Source of the DNA: Bacteriovoracaceae bacterium
GTDB taxonomy: Bacteria; Bdellovibrionota; Bacteriovoracia; Bacteriovoracales; Bacteriovoracaceae
Direction: 5' to 3'
Length of the DNA stretch: 64,000 nt
Assembly (NCBI GenBank): GCA_947446575.1
Contig: CANFHC010000005.1
Coordinates: forward strand, 62,001-126,000
Part shown: positions 55,980 to 64,000 of the stretch, one piece after another
Layout: each line of letters opens with the position of its first letter
Position numbering within the stretch: position 1 is the stretch's first letter
Position numbers and translations under genes: made by a program
The notes under the pieces: model-generated
Seen by the model: the letters and a program-made list of their open reading frames with translations, nothing else
Told to the model about the DNA's origin: nothing
Databases searched by the model: none

Positions 55980-56483
55980 TGATAAACTCCCTGGTTAGAG
56001 ATTTTATTTAGTAAATCATTTCTCGATTTCAGGTGAAAGAAGTTTTAAAAGATAAAATACGAATGTATTAGATATTTTTTTTAAATTACTCAGAAAAAAA
56101 AGAAAAAAGAAAAAATCAAAATTGTTAGGCTTTATGATTTTAAACCACTTGGAATATTTTAAAACTTTATGCAATAGGTAGCATGCATAGATCTCCTGAA
56201 ATCACTTTGCTTGTGAATAGTTTTAAGCAGAAAGATTTCATAAGCATTGAGTACCTGAGGGATTCTTTTAAGATTGAAACAATTCAAAGATTTAGGAAGC
56301 TTCTACTAAAAGAACTTAATTGCCATAAATAATTATCACTCCAAAATCATTGAATTTATACTAGGCTCTGCTAATGCCTTAATAATTCATGGTATATTGG
56401 TATTTGATTGATAATTATGCGGATATCAGAGAAGATTATAGGACATAAAAAGTTATTACTTGAGATAATAGAGGCTTATTTAA
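55980..56483. other. 504-base AT-rich intergenic region before the pilin-like genes
   Basis: The stretch holds long A/T tracts (56080-56130), a possible 49-codon frame (56183-56332, listed separately) and presumably the promoter of the pilin-like gene at 56484. I see no RNA gene, repeat array or strong hairpin in it. Confidence 0.4.
56183..56332 (+). CDS. Possible small protein (49 residues), hypothetical
   Basis: An ATG with AGG four to five bases upstream opens 49 codons ending in TAA. The predicted peptide starts MHRSPEITLLVNSFKQKD and is rich in charged helical residues (EYLRDSFKIET, RFRKLLLKEL). It matches nothing I know. Composition looks protein-like and less AT-biased than its surroundings, but the short length and weak ribosome binding site keep it doubtful. 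Confidence 0.3.
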   Translation: MHRSPEITLLVNSFKQKDFISIEYLRDSFKIETIQRFRKLLLKELNCHK

Positions 56484-57074
56484 ATGTTTAAGAACAATAA
56501 AGGATTTACTCTCGTAGAAGTCTTGGTAGCTTCCAGTATTCTAGGAATTATTGCATTGGCAATGATGCAAATCACCAAGCAGCAAACTGATCAACAGGTG
56601 CAATCGAAAATATCGAGCGAACTAACTCAAATGAAGACTGAAATTCAAACTTATTTAACATCACCAGCACATTGTAATGCAAATTTTTATGGTAAAACAT
56701 CTGCAGCCTCAACTCCTGCAGCTATATATAAATGTACGGTCTTCACAGCAGGAGCTTGCCATGTAACTCCAGGAACAGGGAGTTCTGTCGCACAACTTTC
56801 TGTAGACAATGCTGCAACATGGACAAGTCCAAATAGGGTAAGGATTTTTTCCTTAGCCATGTCTGTTATTCCTTTAACACCAACGGCTCCGGCGACTCAG
56901 ATATTAACAATTGGGAGCATAACTGTTATATTTGAATCTAGAACTTCAAGATTAAAACCTGATAATACATATATTCTAACCAGAGAAACTTTTACATTTA
57001 AAGCACCAGTAGTTTTTAATGGTACTTCTGTCACTGGATGTCCTCAGTCTTGGAATTCGACAAGTCCATTTTAG
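56484..57074 (+). CDS. Type IV pilin-like / pseudopilin protein
   Basis: The 196-residue protein has a class III prepilin signal: short basic leader MFKNNKG, cleavage before FTLVEVLVASSILGI, with the Glu at +5, and a hydrophobic helix. The body contains three Cys (about 58, 76 and 84) plus one near the C-terminus (TGCPQS), probably disulfide-bonded. Size and single helix suit a minor pilin or pseudopilin (PilV/PilW/GspI-like). No pilus assembly gene lies next to it. It overlaps the following gene by 37 bases. Confidence 0.85.
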   Translation: MFKNNKGFTLVEVLVASSILGIIALAMMQITKQQTDQQVQSKISSELTQMKTEIQTYLTSPAHCNANFYGKTSAASTPAAIYKCTVFTAGACHVTPGTGSSVAQLSVDNAATWTSPNRVRIFSLAMSVIPLTPTAPATQILTIGSITVIFESRTSRLKPDNTYILTRETFTFKAPVVFNGTSVTGCPQSWNSTSPF

Positions 57075-57694
57075 AGAGGTTTACAGTTAAATTTTATTCG
57101 AAAAAAAATCTACATCAACAAGGATCAGCAATAGTTCTAGCGCTTTTTGCGTTGACCGGTGTCGGTGTCTTAACGATGGTTATCATTCAGGCTAAGAAGA
57201 ATGCGATCAGGATTGCTACGAAAAATACTGCCGATAAAGATGTAGAAAATGCGGTTGCTCGAATTGGGTCATTACTTTTAGCGCCTGATAGTTGCAAAGC
57301 CAATTTTGCAGGCTTACCTCAGACGGGAAGTCTTGCTTCTATTAAAAATGGGGATTCATCAACCGCTATTGTATTAAACAATTGGGCCATGTACGGAGGA
57401 ACCGTAACAACTAAAGCTCAACTTAATACTGCCAGCTACGCAATAACAACTGCTCAGGCCGTTGGAGCAACATCATTTAAACCTGCTTTACTAACATTAA
57501 CATTGAGATTCACGAAAAATTTAGGAGTTAATTCTAATGCTCCAGGAGTCGCCGCGATTGTTACGAGTGTGGTAAATTTTCGTGTTAACGCTTTTGTTGT
57601 AACCAATATTTATAATAATGTTACACGCACTTTAAATCCAAATACGACAATTCTAGGTTGTGCAAAAAATCCTGCTTCAACAATTTCGTACTAA
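57038..57694 (+). CDS. PilX-like minor pilin or secretion-associated protein
   Basis: The 218-residue frame has a basic leader followed by QQGSAIVLALFALTGVGVLTMVI (about 27-49), resembling the N-terminus of PilX-type minor pilins, which lack the classical Glu. One Cys near 84 and one near the C-terminus (ILGCAKN) mirror the upstream pilin. The start is uncertain: the ATG at 57038 has no ribosome binding site, whereas a TTG at 57050 has GGATG nine bases upstream. It is paired with the preceding pilin gene and convergent with the GT-C-like gene. Confidence 0.7.
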   Translation: MSSVLEFDKSILERFTVKFYSKKNLHQQGSAIVLALFALTGVGVLTMVIIQAKKNAIRIATKNTADKDVENAVARIGSLLLAPDSCKANFAGLPQTGSLASIKNGDSSTAIVLNNWAMYGGTVTTKAQLNTASYAITTAQAVGATSFKPALLTLTLRFTKNLGVNSNAPGVAAIVTSVVNFRVNAFVVTNIYNNVTRTLNPNTTILGCAKNPASTISY

Positions 57695-57696
57695 TT

Positions 57697-59193
57697 TTAC
57701 TTAGTGAAAGATCTCAGGCTATTTAGTCTTATTATGTCTGTCTCTAGTTGAGAATTGTAAGGAAATATAGCTCGTTCTTCATCTAAAGTTTTTTGAGCAT
57801 TTACAACATCTAGTTTTAATAAGTATTGCTCAAAAAGCAGTGAGTACAAAATCGGATTTTTTTTGTATTGAATAATTTCTTCGTAAAGCCTACGGGGGGT
57901 GTTAAATTTAAATCCATAGTTCAAATTAAAAATTGATAAAAAAATGCAATAGGTAATTAAAATATTCTTAACATGCTTGCTTTTCTTATTTTTTAAAAAA
58001 ATACCCAAAGCAAAAACGAGGGTCAAAATAAAGTAATACGTATAGCGATCTGAAACATTCGACCAATAAAAAAAAGCAATTTTAGTAACACCACAATAAG
58101 GTAGCAGAAAAACAAAGGACATGACTGGTATTAATATCCATATTTTGTCACGACAGCTATATGCTAAAATAAACGGGAGTATGAAAAGTAGAAAAATGGC
58201 AGTGCCGTTTAAAAGGATATGATAATTAATATTGGGATAGATAAATTGCAAGTTAATTGGAATCAATACCTTTGAAAAATAATGCCATGGAGCTTGGCTG
58301 AATACTTGAATTCTATCAATTTTAACATCTGGTATTTTTTTATTTGAATCGAATAAAAAATCGTAAAAGATCGTATCATTATCTGCTTGGATCTTTTGCA
58401 AGGGAGGAGAGTAGATATTTTCCATACCATTGTGAATAAAGTTTACCAAAGGACCTGTTTTGTCTATCGAATTATTCTTTTGCTGCGAAAGTGCTAAGGA
58501 TGTTCCATGTATATTTATAATACCCACATAGAAGCTCATAAGGAAAAAAGGAACCATAAAAAGATAATATTTTTTTTTAGCCTCGCTGATCATAAAAATG
58601 GCTACAAAAAGAAACGGAGATAAGAGTGAAATACTTTTTGTCCAAAGTGAGAAGGTGAAAAAAATAAAAGCAACGAATATAAATGCTAAATTTTTCTTGT
58701 GAATAAACCTAAGGAGAAAGAGAAAAGATAATAGGAAAAATGAAAAAGAAACAATAGTTAAAAGCTGAAAAATCCAACTGACTGTTTCAACATGCAATGG
58801 ATGTAGGAGAAAAATTAATGATAATAAAAACGGGTGGGGGAAATTAAATATTTTTAAAATTCTTAAGACTAAATATGCATTTAAAGCGTGGAAAAAAATA
58901 TTTAAGGATTTGTAAAAAGATAAACTATCCATTGGGCTATGTTTTATGAGAAACCAGAAAAAACTGTATCCTAATGGCCAGCTTTTAAAAAATGGAGAAT
59001 TAAAATTCCAAAATGACATCCATGATTTTGCTTGAAGCACTGAAGGATTTAAAAAAATAAATCTTTCATCATCCCAAAAGAAATTTTGATTTAAATATGA
59101 GGTCCAAAATACGAGAAAAGATATTAAAAAGATTGCAAGGAATGCGTATTTTTTTTGTTCTAGTTTTGACTCGAAATTTTTCTTAATATCCAT
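57697..59193 (-). CDS. TMTC-like GT-C family membrane glycosyltransferase
   Basis: The 498-residue protein has about eleven membrane spans. Its first extracytoplasmic loop reads NFFWDDERFIFLNP (catalytic-type Asp pair of GT-C enzymes), and further motifs NIFFHALNAYLVLRIL and HPLHVETVSWI are typical of bacterial TMTC/PMT-like proteins. These transfer a sugar from a lipid carrier to protein. The C-terminal 60 residues are soluble and may be a TPR remnant. It is the last gene of a minus-strand set with an acyl carrier protein and an acyl-AMP ligase. The nearby pilins are possible glycosylation targets (speculative). Confidence 0.75.
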   Translation of the reverse strand: MDIKKNFESKLEQKKYAFLAIFLISFLVFWTSYLNQNFFWDDERFIFLNPSVLQAKSWMSFWNFNSPFFKSWPLGYSFFWFLIKHSPMDSLSFYKSLNIFFHALNAYLVLRILKIFNFPHPFLLSLIFLLHPLHVETVSWIFQLLTIVSFSFFLLSFLFLLRFIHKKNLAFIFVAFIFFTFSLWTKSISLLSPFLFVAIFMISEAKKKYYLFMVPFFLMSFYVGIINIHGTSLALSQQKNNSIDKTGPLVNFIHNGMENIYSPPLQKIQADNDTIFYDFLFDSNKKIPDVKIDRIQVFSQAPWHYFSKVLIPINLQFIYPNINYHILLNGTAIFLLFILPFILAYSCRDKIWILIPVMSFVFLLPYCGVTKIAFFYWSNVSDRYTYYFILTLVFALGIFLKNKKSKHVKNILITYCIFLSIFNLNYGFKFNTPRRLYEEIIQYKKNPILYSLLFEQYLLKLDVVNAQKTLDEERAIFPYNSQLETDIIRLNSLRSFTK

Positions 59194-59245
59194 TGATAAA
59201 TGTTAAGAGCAGTTAGCGCTAGAGTCAATCACGAGAAATAATTGA

Positions 59246-59482
59246 TCAAGATAGTGGGGTAATAGATTTTTCCATAAGCATTTTTATTTCTTTTAAGTTT
59301 TTAATATAAGTAATGTCTTTTACCTTAAATTTGAAGTTAAATTTTTTTTGAATTTTAATTATTAACTCTGCATGCTTCATAGAGTCCCATTCTGGAACTT
59401 GATTACGTTCTATATCTAAACTAGGAAAATTTGTTTTGAAAATTTCATTGAAAAGTTCAAGTAGTTCGTTTGTGTTAATCAT
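59246..59482 (-). CDS. Acyl carrier protein-like
   Basis: The 78-residue protein has the carrier motif PEWDSMKHAELI, with the phosphopantetheine Ser at about 34 (DS-x-x-H, as in carrier proteins paired with stand-alone ligases). It overlaps the acyl-AMP ligase by four bases, so the two are translated together and very likely work together. It is distinct from the ACP at 15436, which belongs to a different pathway. Confidence 0.85.
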   Translation of the reverse strand: MINTNELLELFNEIFKTNFPSLDIERNQVPEWDSMKHAELIIKIQKKFNFKFKVKDITYIKNLKEIKMLMEKSITPLS

Positions 59483-60831
59483 ACTATATCCATAAAGATT
59501 TTTTTTAGGAGGGCAAGTGATGTTTTGTTTCTCGAGTTTTTTGGGATTGACTCAGTAGGAATAATCCTTGAGGGGTAGTGCAGAATAGATAAATGATCAT
59601 TACAATATTTTCTGAAAGCTTCAATTGTCTTATCTTTTTTTAGAACGATAAAAACACCGATATCCTCACCTTTATAGGCATCATCGATTGGAAATGTCGC
59701 TACATCTACTAAAATGTTTGATCTTAAATAGGCACTGTTAAGCTCATCAGTATTAATTTTGATTCCGTTTTTATTAATAATGTTTTTGGAGCGTCCAACG
59801 AGCTTGTGAGCTTCAAACAGATCTCCAGTTTCAAAAAATCCATCAAGTGTCGAAACTTTTTCCCTCCAATAACCAGAAAACATGTACGGTGATTTTATCA
59901 ATAATTCTCTTTCATTTGAAAACTTATGTTCACAATTCCAAAATTGATCAAAGACGCTGTCTTCTGTCGGTGATTCTATTTTACGACAAGCAAACCACCC
60001 TAACATTTCTGTCGCTCCATAAACATCGTAAAAAGAAACGAGTTTTAACCAGGAGAGGATGTGTTTGATTTTCTCTTTTTTTAATGGCGCACTTGCACAA
60101 TGAACTCTTTTTAGAGAGTCATTTTTTATTTCATCGGAGAAACCTAAGATGAATTCCCAATGGCCAGGAACAGAACTAAAAAAGGTAATATTTTTATCAG
60201 ATATAAAATGGCTAAAATTACCCGCGAATTCAATGGTCATTTTTTGAGCTATATAAAAATTTTCAGCATAAAAAAGTGGGAAGAGGCTGTTGCAAATTAA
60301 TCCATGCCCAAAAAAAGTAGGAAGAAAACATAGTGAATTTTTTATTTCAGCCGATGAGATTTGCTGTTGAAGAGTTTCTAATTTAAGTACCAAAGCTTTT
60401 TTTGAAATGAGAACTCCTTTTGGAGTTCCAGTTGTACCAGAAGTGAAAAGCACGATGGCCATTCCTACTAATTCACTTTGCGATTCAGTATAACGTTTAT
60501 GGGTTCCTGTACTATCAATTATTAGATTGGCCCTAGAGAACAAGACAACTCTTTCGATATCATCTGCATGTTGACTTTCGTCAAGAGGGATAACGGTGAC
60601 ACCTAGAAAGTACAAAGCCAAAAAATCGATAAAGAATTCGATTGAATTATTTTTCAATAAGACAACACAATGACCTGGATTTAAATGATTAACTAATGAA
60701 TGTGATTCCATTTTTTTTATTATGGCAAATTTGAATTGCTCAGGGCTTAAGGCAATCCCTGTATCAATTTCAGAAATAGAGGATAGACTTGAAGCGAGTA
60801 TTTCTGCTAAGTTTAGATTAGTTAATTTCAT
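59479..60831 (-). CDS. AMP-dependent acyl/aminoacyl ligase (carrier-protein loading)
   Basis: The 450-residue protein is an ANL-family adenylating enzyme: FTSGTTGTPKG (about 128-138), YDVYGATE, FFETGDLF and the hinge VGRSKNIINKNGIKI are clear, and the C-terminal Lys lies in NKTSLALLK. At 450 residues it is short for the family, with a reduced N-terminal domain. It would load the ACP encoded next. The substrate (fatty, aryl or amino acid) cannot be told without specificity-pocket comparison. Confidence 0.86.
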   Translation of the reverse strand: MKLTNLNLAEILASSLSSISEIDTGIALSPEQFKFAIIKKMESHSLVNHLNPGHCVVLLKNNSIEFFIDFLALYFLGVTVIPLDESQHADDIERVVLFSRANLIIDSTGTHKRYTESQSELVGMAIVLFTSGTTGTPKGVLISKKALVLKLETLQQQISSAEIKNSLCFLPTFFGHGLICNSLFPLFYAENFYIAQKMTIEFAGNFSHFISDKNITFFSSVPGHWEFILGFSDEIKNDSLKRVHCASAPLKKEKIKHILSWLKLVSFYDVYGATEMLGWFACRKIESPTEDSVFDQFWNCEHKFSNERELLIKSPYMFSGYWREKVSTLDGFFETGDLFEAHKLVGRSKNIINKNGIKINTDELNSAYLRSNILVDVATFPIDDAYKGEDIGVFIVLKKDKTIEAFRKYCNDHLSILHYPSRIIPTESIPKNSRNKTSLALLKKIFMDIV

Positions 60832-61512
60832 TTTATTTTTGAACTCAGATTATTTATGACCCCAAACTCCTTTTCATTATTTTTATTCTATATACATATT
60901 TACTTAATTGCTTTATTTGTTAAGCCTTAATCCCTAATGATTTTTTTGATCCCAGCGATGCACAATTATTATTTTCTAATATGAGCGTATCAAGCAGTAA
61001 CCATTTCACTATTGATTATCTCCTTTAAATCTACTATTTCTTAAATTATTTAAATACATATTTCCAAACTCGTCTCACAATTCAGGTTGGTTTCACTTGT
61101 CGCTAGTAGGTATTTCGATTTTTTTTCAACAAACCTCTTGCATTGTTGACTGTAATGCTCAAGAAGAAGTGGCTCAAATATCACTTTAAGATTATCTTAC
61201 AAATACATTTTTATATTCCCTTTTTTGCTGGCTTTTTTTAAGAATAGAGTCATCTCTTAAATCAATATTCCTCTCCAATGGATACTTTAAATGCATTAAG
61301 GGATTCTGGATCATTTTTGGTTTTAATTCCATTGGGTATTTTTCTTTATGATTTTTTTATAATTAAAATTGGTCTCGATATACAGTCGTGTAAATAGAAA
61401 AATTATCTTCTTTTGTTAAAAAATTATATTTTTTTAAAACAATGCCATTTTTATTCTGTACAATAAAAATATTAATTTCGGTTTTATCTATTCGGCTTTT
61501 TAGGAGAAAGGA
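60832..61512. other. 681-base gap without a supported gene
   Basis: All frames are interrupted by frequent stops; the longest minus-strand frame with an ATG (61192-61332) has no ribosome binding site. Base composition is about as AT-rich as the flanks but with more C on the plus strand in 60850-61300, as if a former minus-strand gene had decayed. The promoters of the ligase operon (minus) and the NMT1 importer (plus) must lie here; a TACAAT at 61459-61464 is a possible -10 for the latter. A strong AGGAGAAAGG precedes its ATG. Confidence 0.4.
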
Positions 61513-62502
61513 ATGCAGAAAATAATTTATGCTTATATTTTTTTAGTATTGGCAACTTCGGCAGGGGCTAAGGTGATAAAAGTTGGGTCGTCTCCTACGG
61601 CTAGTTCCGCTGGAATTTATCTAGCAAAAGAAAGAGGTTATTTTAAAGAACAAGGATTAGATGTTGAGATTACTGATTTTAATAATTCAGGTGCCCCCAT
61701 GACTGTTTTATTGTCTAAAGGGGAACTAGACGTTGGAGCAGGGAACATAACTGCAGGTCTATTTAATGCTATTATTCAAGGATTAAAATTTAAAATTGTT
61801 GCAGACAAGGGACACTTAGAAAAAAATAAAGATTATCTTTCTTTAATTGTGAGAAATGAACACATAAAATCTGGAAGATATAAAAGCTTTAAAGATTTGA
61901 AGGGATTTAAAATGGGACTCACTTCACTAGATGGAGTTTCCCAAGAAATCTTAACGGAGAAATTTTTAAAACTTGGCGGGTTGAAACTTGAAGATGTAAC
62001 TTTTGTAAAAGCTTCCTATGCTGAAATGAATATTGCCCTAAAATCAGGTGCTATTGATGCCACTATACAAATTGAACCGTTTTTAACAAAAGCTGTCTCT
62101 GAATCAATTGCAACGAATGTTGGAGGTGGATCTGTTGCTTATTTAAATCAACAAAGTGGAGCTCTCTTTTATTCCCCGCAATTTTCTAAAGAGCGAATGG
62201 AGGAGGCACAAAAGTTTATGGTGGCATACAGTAAAGGCATTCGCGATTACAACCTGGCCGTTGAAAAAAATATCGGTAAAAAAGCGGTTATAGATGATTT
62301 AAAGAAATCTATTAAAATTGATGATGCCCTCGTGTGGGAAAAGATGGCAGTAGTGGGATTGAATAATTTTGGTAAATTAAACTTATCGCAACTTAAAGAC
62401 GATATAGTTTGGTATGAGAATCGTTATGTAAAGAGCAAGCTTAATCTTGATGAGATAGTTGATGAATCATTTTCAAAATATGCAGAAGAAAAATTGAAAT
62501 GA
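61513..62502 (+). CDS. NMT1/THI5-like ABC transporter substrate-binding protein
   Basis: The 329-residue protein has a signal peptide (1-19, ending SAGA) and the NMT1/SsuA-like pattern: YLAKERGYFKEQGLDVEI, GELDVGAG, IVADKGH, DLKGFKMGLTSLDGVSQEIL and SGAIDATIQIEPFL. The family binds pyrimidine precursors, sulfonates, nitrate or similar small molecules in the periplasm. It lacks a lipobox. It is the first gene of a three-gene importer operon with four-base overlaps, behind an excellent ribosome binding site. The ligand cannot be deduced from sequence. Confidence 0.88.
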   Translation: MQKIIYAYIFLVLATSAGAKVIKVGSSPTASSAGIYLAKERGYFKEQGLDVEITDFNNSGAPMTVLLSKGELDVGAGNITAGLFNAIIQGLKFKIVADKGHLEKNKDYLSLIVRNEHIKSGRYKSFKDLKGFKMGLTSLDGVSQEILTEKFLKLGGLKLEDVTFVKASYAEMNIALKSGAIDATIQIEPFLTKAVSESIATNVGGGSVAYLNQQSGALFYSPQFSKERMEEAQKFMVAYSKGIRDYNLAVEKNIGKKAVIDDLKKSIKIDDALVWEKMAVVGLNNFGKLNLSQLKDDIVWYENRYVKSKLNLDEIVDESFSKYAEEKLK

Positions 62503-63224
62503 TTAAATCATTAAGCATAAATAATATTTCACATGAGTTTGCTCAAAATGTTATTTTGCAAGATCTCTCTCTAGAGATTGAGCACGGTTCAATTCATGCT
62601 TTGATAGGAACAACAGGGGCTGGAAAGAGTTTATTACTTAGACTTATTTCAGGTTTAACAGATTTGCAAAATGGAAGTATTGAAACTGATAAACAAAAAC
62701 TTTCATTTGTTTTTCAGAATAATTCTTTTTTGCCGTGGCTGACGATTGAAAAAAATCTAGAACTCTCTACAAAACTAAAAACCTCTGAAATGATAATGCT
62801 TTTAAGGAAATTTAATTTGTTAGATTATCTGAAGATGTATCCAAAACATTTATCAGGAGGAACAATTCAAAAATTCAACCTTCTACGGGCTTTTTTGAAC
62901 AAGTCGGAGATTGTCTTATTGGACGAACCTTTTTCTTATCTCGATATTATTCAGCGCGAAGATTTATACAATGCTGCATTGGATCTTTGGAAAGAATATA
63001 GGCCAACTATATTAATGGTTACACATGATATAGATGAAGCATTATATTTATCGCATAAAATTTCATTTTTATCGAAAAAAGAAAAGCGTATTAAAATGAC
63101 TCTTTCTATTGGAGAGAATCAAAAGTCTTTACCAATAACTAATTTAGTAGAAGAAAGATTAAAGAAAGATTATTTGAACAATTTTAAAATACTTCGAGAT
63201 CTATTGGCAGAGGATGTAAGATGA
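62499..63224 (+). CDS. ABC transporter ATP-binding protein (SsuB/TauB class)
   Basis: The 241-residue protein has Walker A GTTGAGKSLL (about 37-46), a Q-loop (VFQNNSFLPWL), the signature LSGGTIQKF, Walker B IVLLDEPFS and the switch His in VTHDID. The signature's GGTIQK replaces the common GGMRQR but keeps the core LSGG. It energises the importer formed with the flanking binding protein and permease. Cytoplasmic. Confidence 0.92.
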   Translation: MIKSLSINNISHEFAQNVILQDLSLEIEHGSIHALIGTTGAGKSLLLRLISGLTDLQNGSIETDKQKLSFVFQNNSFLPWLTIEKNLELSTKLKTSEMIMLLRKFNLLDYLKMYPKHLSGGTIQKFNLLRAFLNKSEIVLLDEPFSYLDIIQREDLYNAALDLWKEYRPTILMVTHDIDEALYLSHKISFLSKKEKRIKMTLSIGENQKSLPITNLVEERLKKDYLNNFKILRDLLAEDVR

Positions 63225-63961
63225 AAAAATCGTTATTGCCTCTGTTTATTATCGCAATATTTTGGCATTTGTTATGTTATTTGACTATTGTTGATCCTGC
63301 CTTTTTTCCAACCCCACTTTCTATCTTTAAAAATACTTTTATGCTTTTAAGCAGGGATCATCTTTTAATACAGGTTTATTATAGTTTAAAACGATTAATA
63401 ATTGCCTTTGGCTTATCAGCACCACTCGCAATAGTTTTGGCAATGGTCGTTGCTCACTTTAAAAAAATAGATGACTTTATAAATCCCATTGTTGCTTTTA
63501 CTTTTCCGCTGCCCAAGGTTGCCCTTTATCCACTTCTCTTGCTTATCTTTGGAATTGATGACCTTTCAAAGATTGCCTTAATCGGAGTAGGCATTTTTTA
63601 TCTAATTTTTATTAACCTAAGAGTTGGCATTAAAAGCTTGCTTAATGGCCAGGCCAATGATGTTGTGAAAATTTATAAATTAGATAATGTAAACTATCTT
63701 TGGAATTTTTTACTCAAGGGAAGTCAACTTGAACTCTTGACGGGGTTAAAACTTGGTTTAAATTACGGTCTCACGTTAGTAGTTGTAAGTGAATTTTCAA
63801 CAAGTAATAATGGAATTGGTTATTACATTTGGAGATCGTGGGATCAATTTAAAATTATTAACGTTTATTCTGGAATACTTGTTCTTTCTCTTGTTGGTTT
63901 GATTTTTTATTTCTTTTTTAATTACCTAATAGATCGTGCTCAAAAAAATATGATTATTTGA
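63221..63961 (+). CDS. ABC transporter permease (SsuC/TauC class)
   Basis: The 246-residue protein has six predicted spans and the EAA-type loop of this class (near residues 145-175), plus PTPLSIF and FPLPKVALYPLLLL segments typical of SsuC-like permeases. It overlaps the ATPase gene by four bases and completes the importer. The gene ends 40 bases before the window edge; no terminator is visible in the remaining sequence. Confidence 0.9.
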   Translation: MKKSLLPLFIIAIFWHLLCYLTIVDPAFFPTPLSIFKNTFMLLSRDHLLIQVYYSLKRLIIAFGLSAPLAIVLAMVVAHFKKIDDFINPIVAFTFPLPKVALYPLLLLIFGIDDLSKIALIGVGIFYLIFINLRVGIKSLLNGQANDVVKIYKLDNVNYLWNFLLKGSQLELLTGLKLGLNYGLTLVVVSEFSTSNNGIGYYIWRSWDQFKIINVYSGILVLSLVGLIFYFFFNYLIDRAQKNMII

Positions 63962-64000
63962 CAGAGGAATTGTTAATTAAGTATTAAATGTCCAACACAC

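Noticed and set aside
61192-61332. 46-codon minus-strand frame in the 681-base gap
   Set aside because: No ribosome binding site, no recognisable motif, and the surrounding frames are full of stops.

Overview
This is a low-GC, gene-dense bacterial chromosome segment. It combines Gram-negative envelope genes (lipoproteins, an LpoA-like protein, NagZ, MreB) with many FHA proteins, a PilZ protein, a TadC-like protein, VCBS/CRTAC1 proteins and frequent TTG/GTG starts. That mix suggests a Bdellovibrionota-type organism, possibly Bacteriovoracales. The assignment is inferred from gene content only; no rRNA is present.

Region A (1-26.3 kb) is accessory and the most unusual part. It holds two copies of a redoxin-cytochrome c-copper monooxygenase (PHM/DBH-like) protein, the first cut by the window edge, and two copies of a large GT-C-like membrane protein. 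Between them lie a DUF2231-like membrane protein, a DUF3179 protein and a 1281-residue fusion of an ArsP-like permease, eleven paired-cysteine repeats, a seven-repeat VCBS propeller and an ASPIC/UnbV domain. Next comes a lipid- or polyketide-like cluster: ketosynthase, acyl carrier protein, Cys-less chain-length-factor-like protein, SDR reductase, MBOAT-like membrane protein and acyl-AMP ligase, plus a serine-hydrolase homologue without its catalytic Lys. The region ends in a tight operon of YVTN propeller, DUF305 protein, ABC-2 exporter (permease and ATPase), UnbV-like CRTAC1 protein and UnbU/RnfD-like protein. UnbV and UnbU are otherwise best known as companions of enediyne polyketide synthases, so finding them beside a type II ketosynthase set, haem and copper proteins is the main candidate for an undescribed system.

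Region B (26.3-56 kb) is mostly core genome. It runs grpE-dnaK-dnaJ, an LpoA-like lipoprotein, a 34-residue basic protein, AMP nucleosidase, mreB, a PilZ protein, a lipoprotein, OppB/OppC permeases, nagZ, then a TadC-DUF192-FHA-FHA-FHA-PP2C-response regulator run, birA, rph, rdgB, tRNA-Pro(UGG) and smc. Strong rho-independent terminators follow dnaK, dnaJ and smc.

Region C (56-64 kb) is again accessory: two pilin-like genes, an opposing acyl-AMP ligase/ACP/TMTC-like GT-C operon, a 680-base non-coding stretch, and a complete NMT1-type ABC importer (binding protein, ATPase, permease) running to the window end. No CRISPR array, insertion sequence or rRNA was seen.
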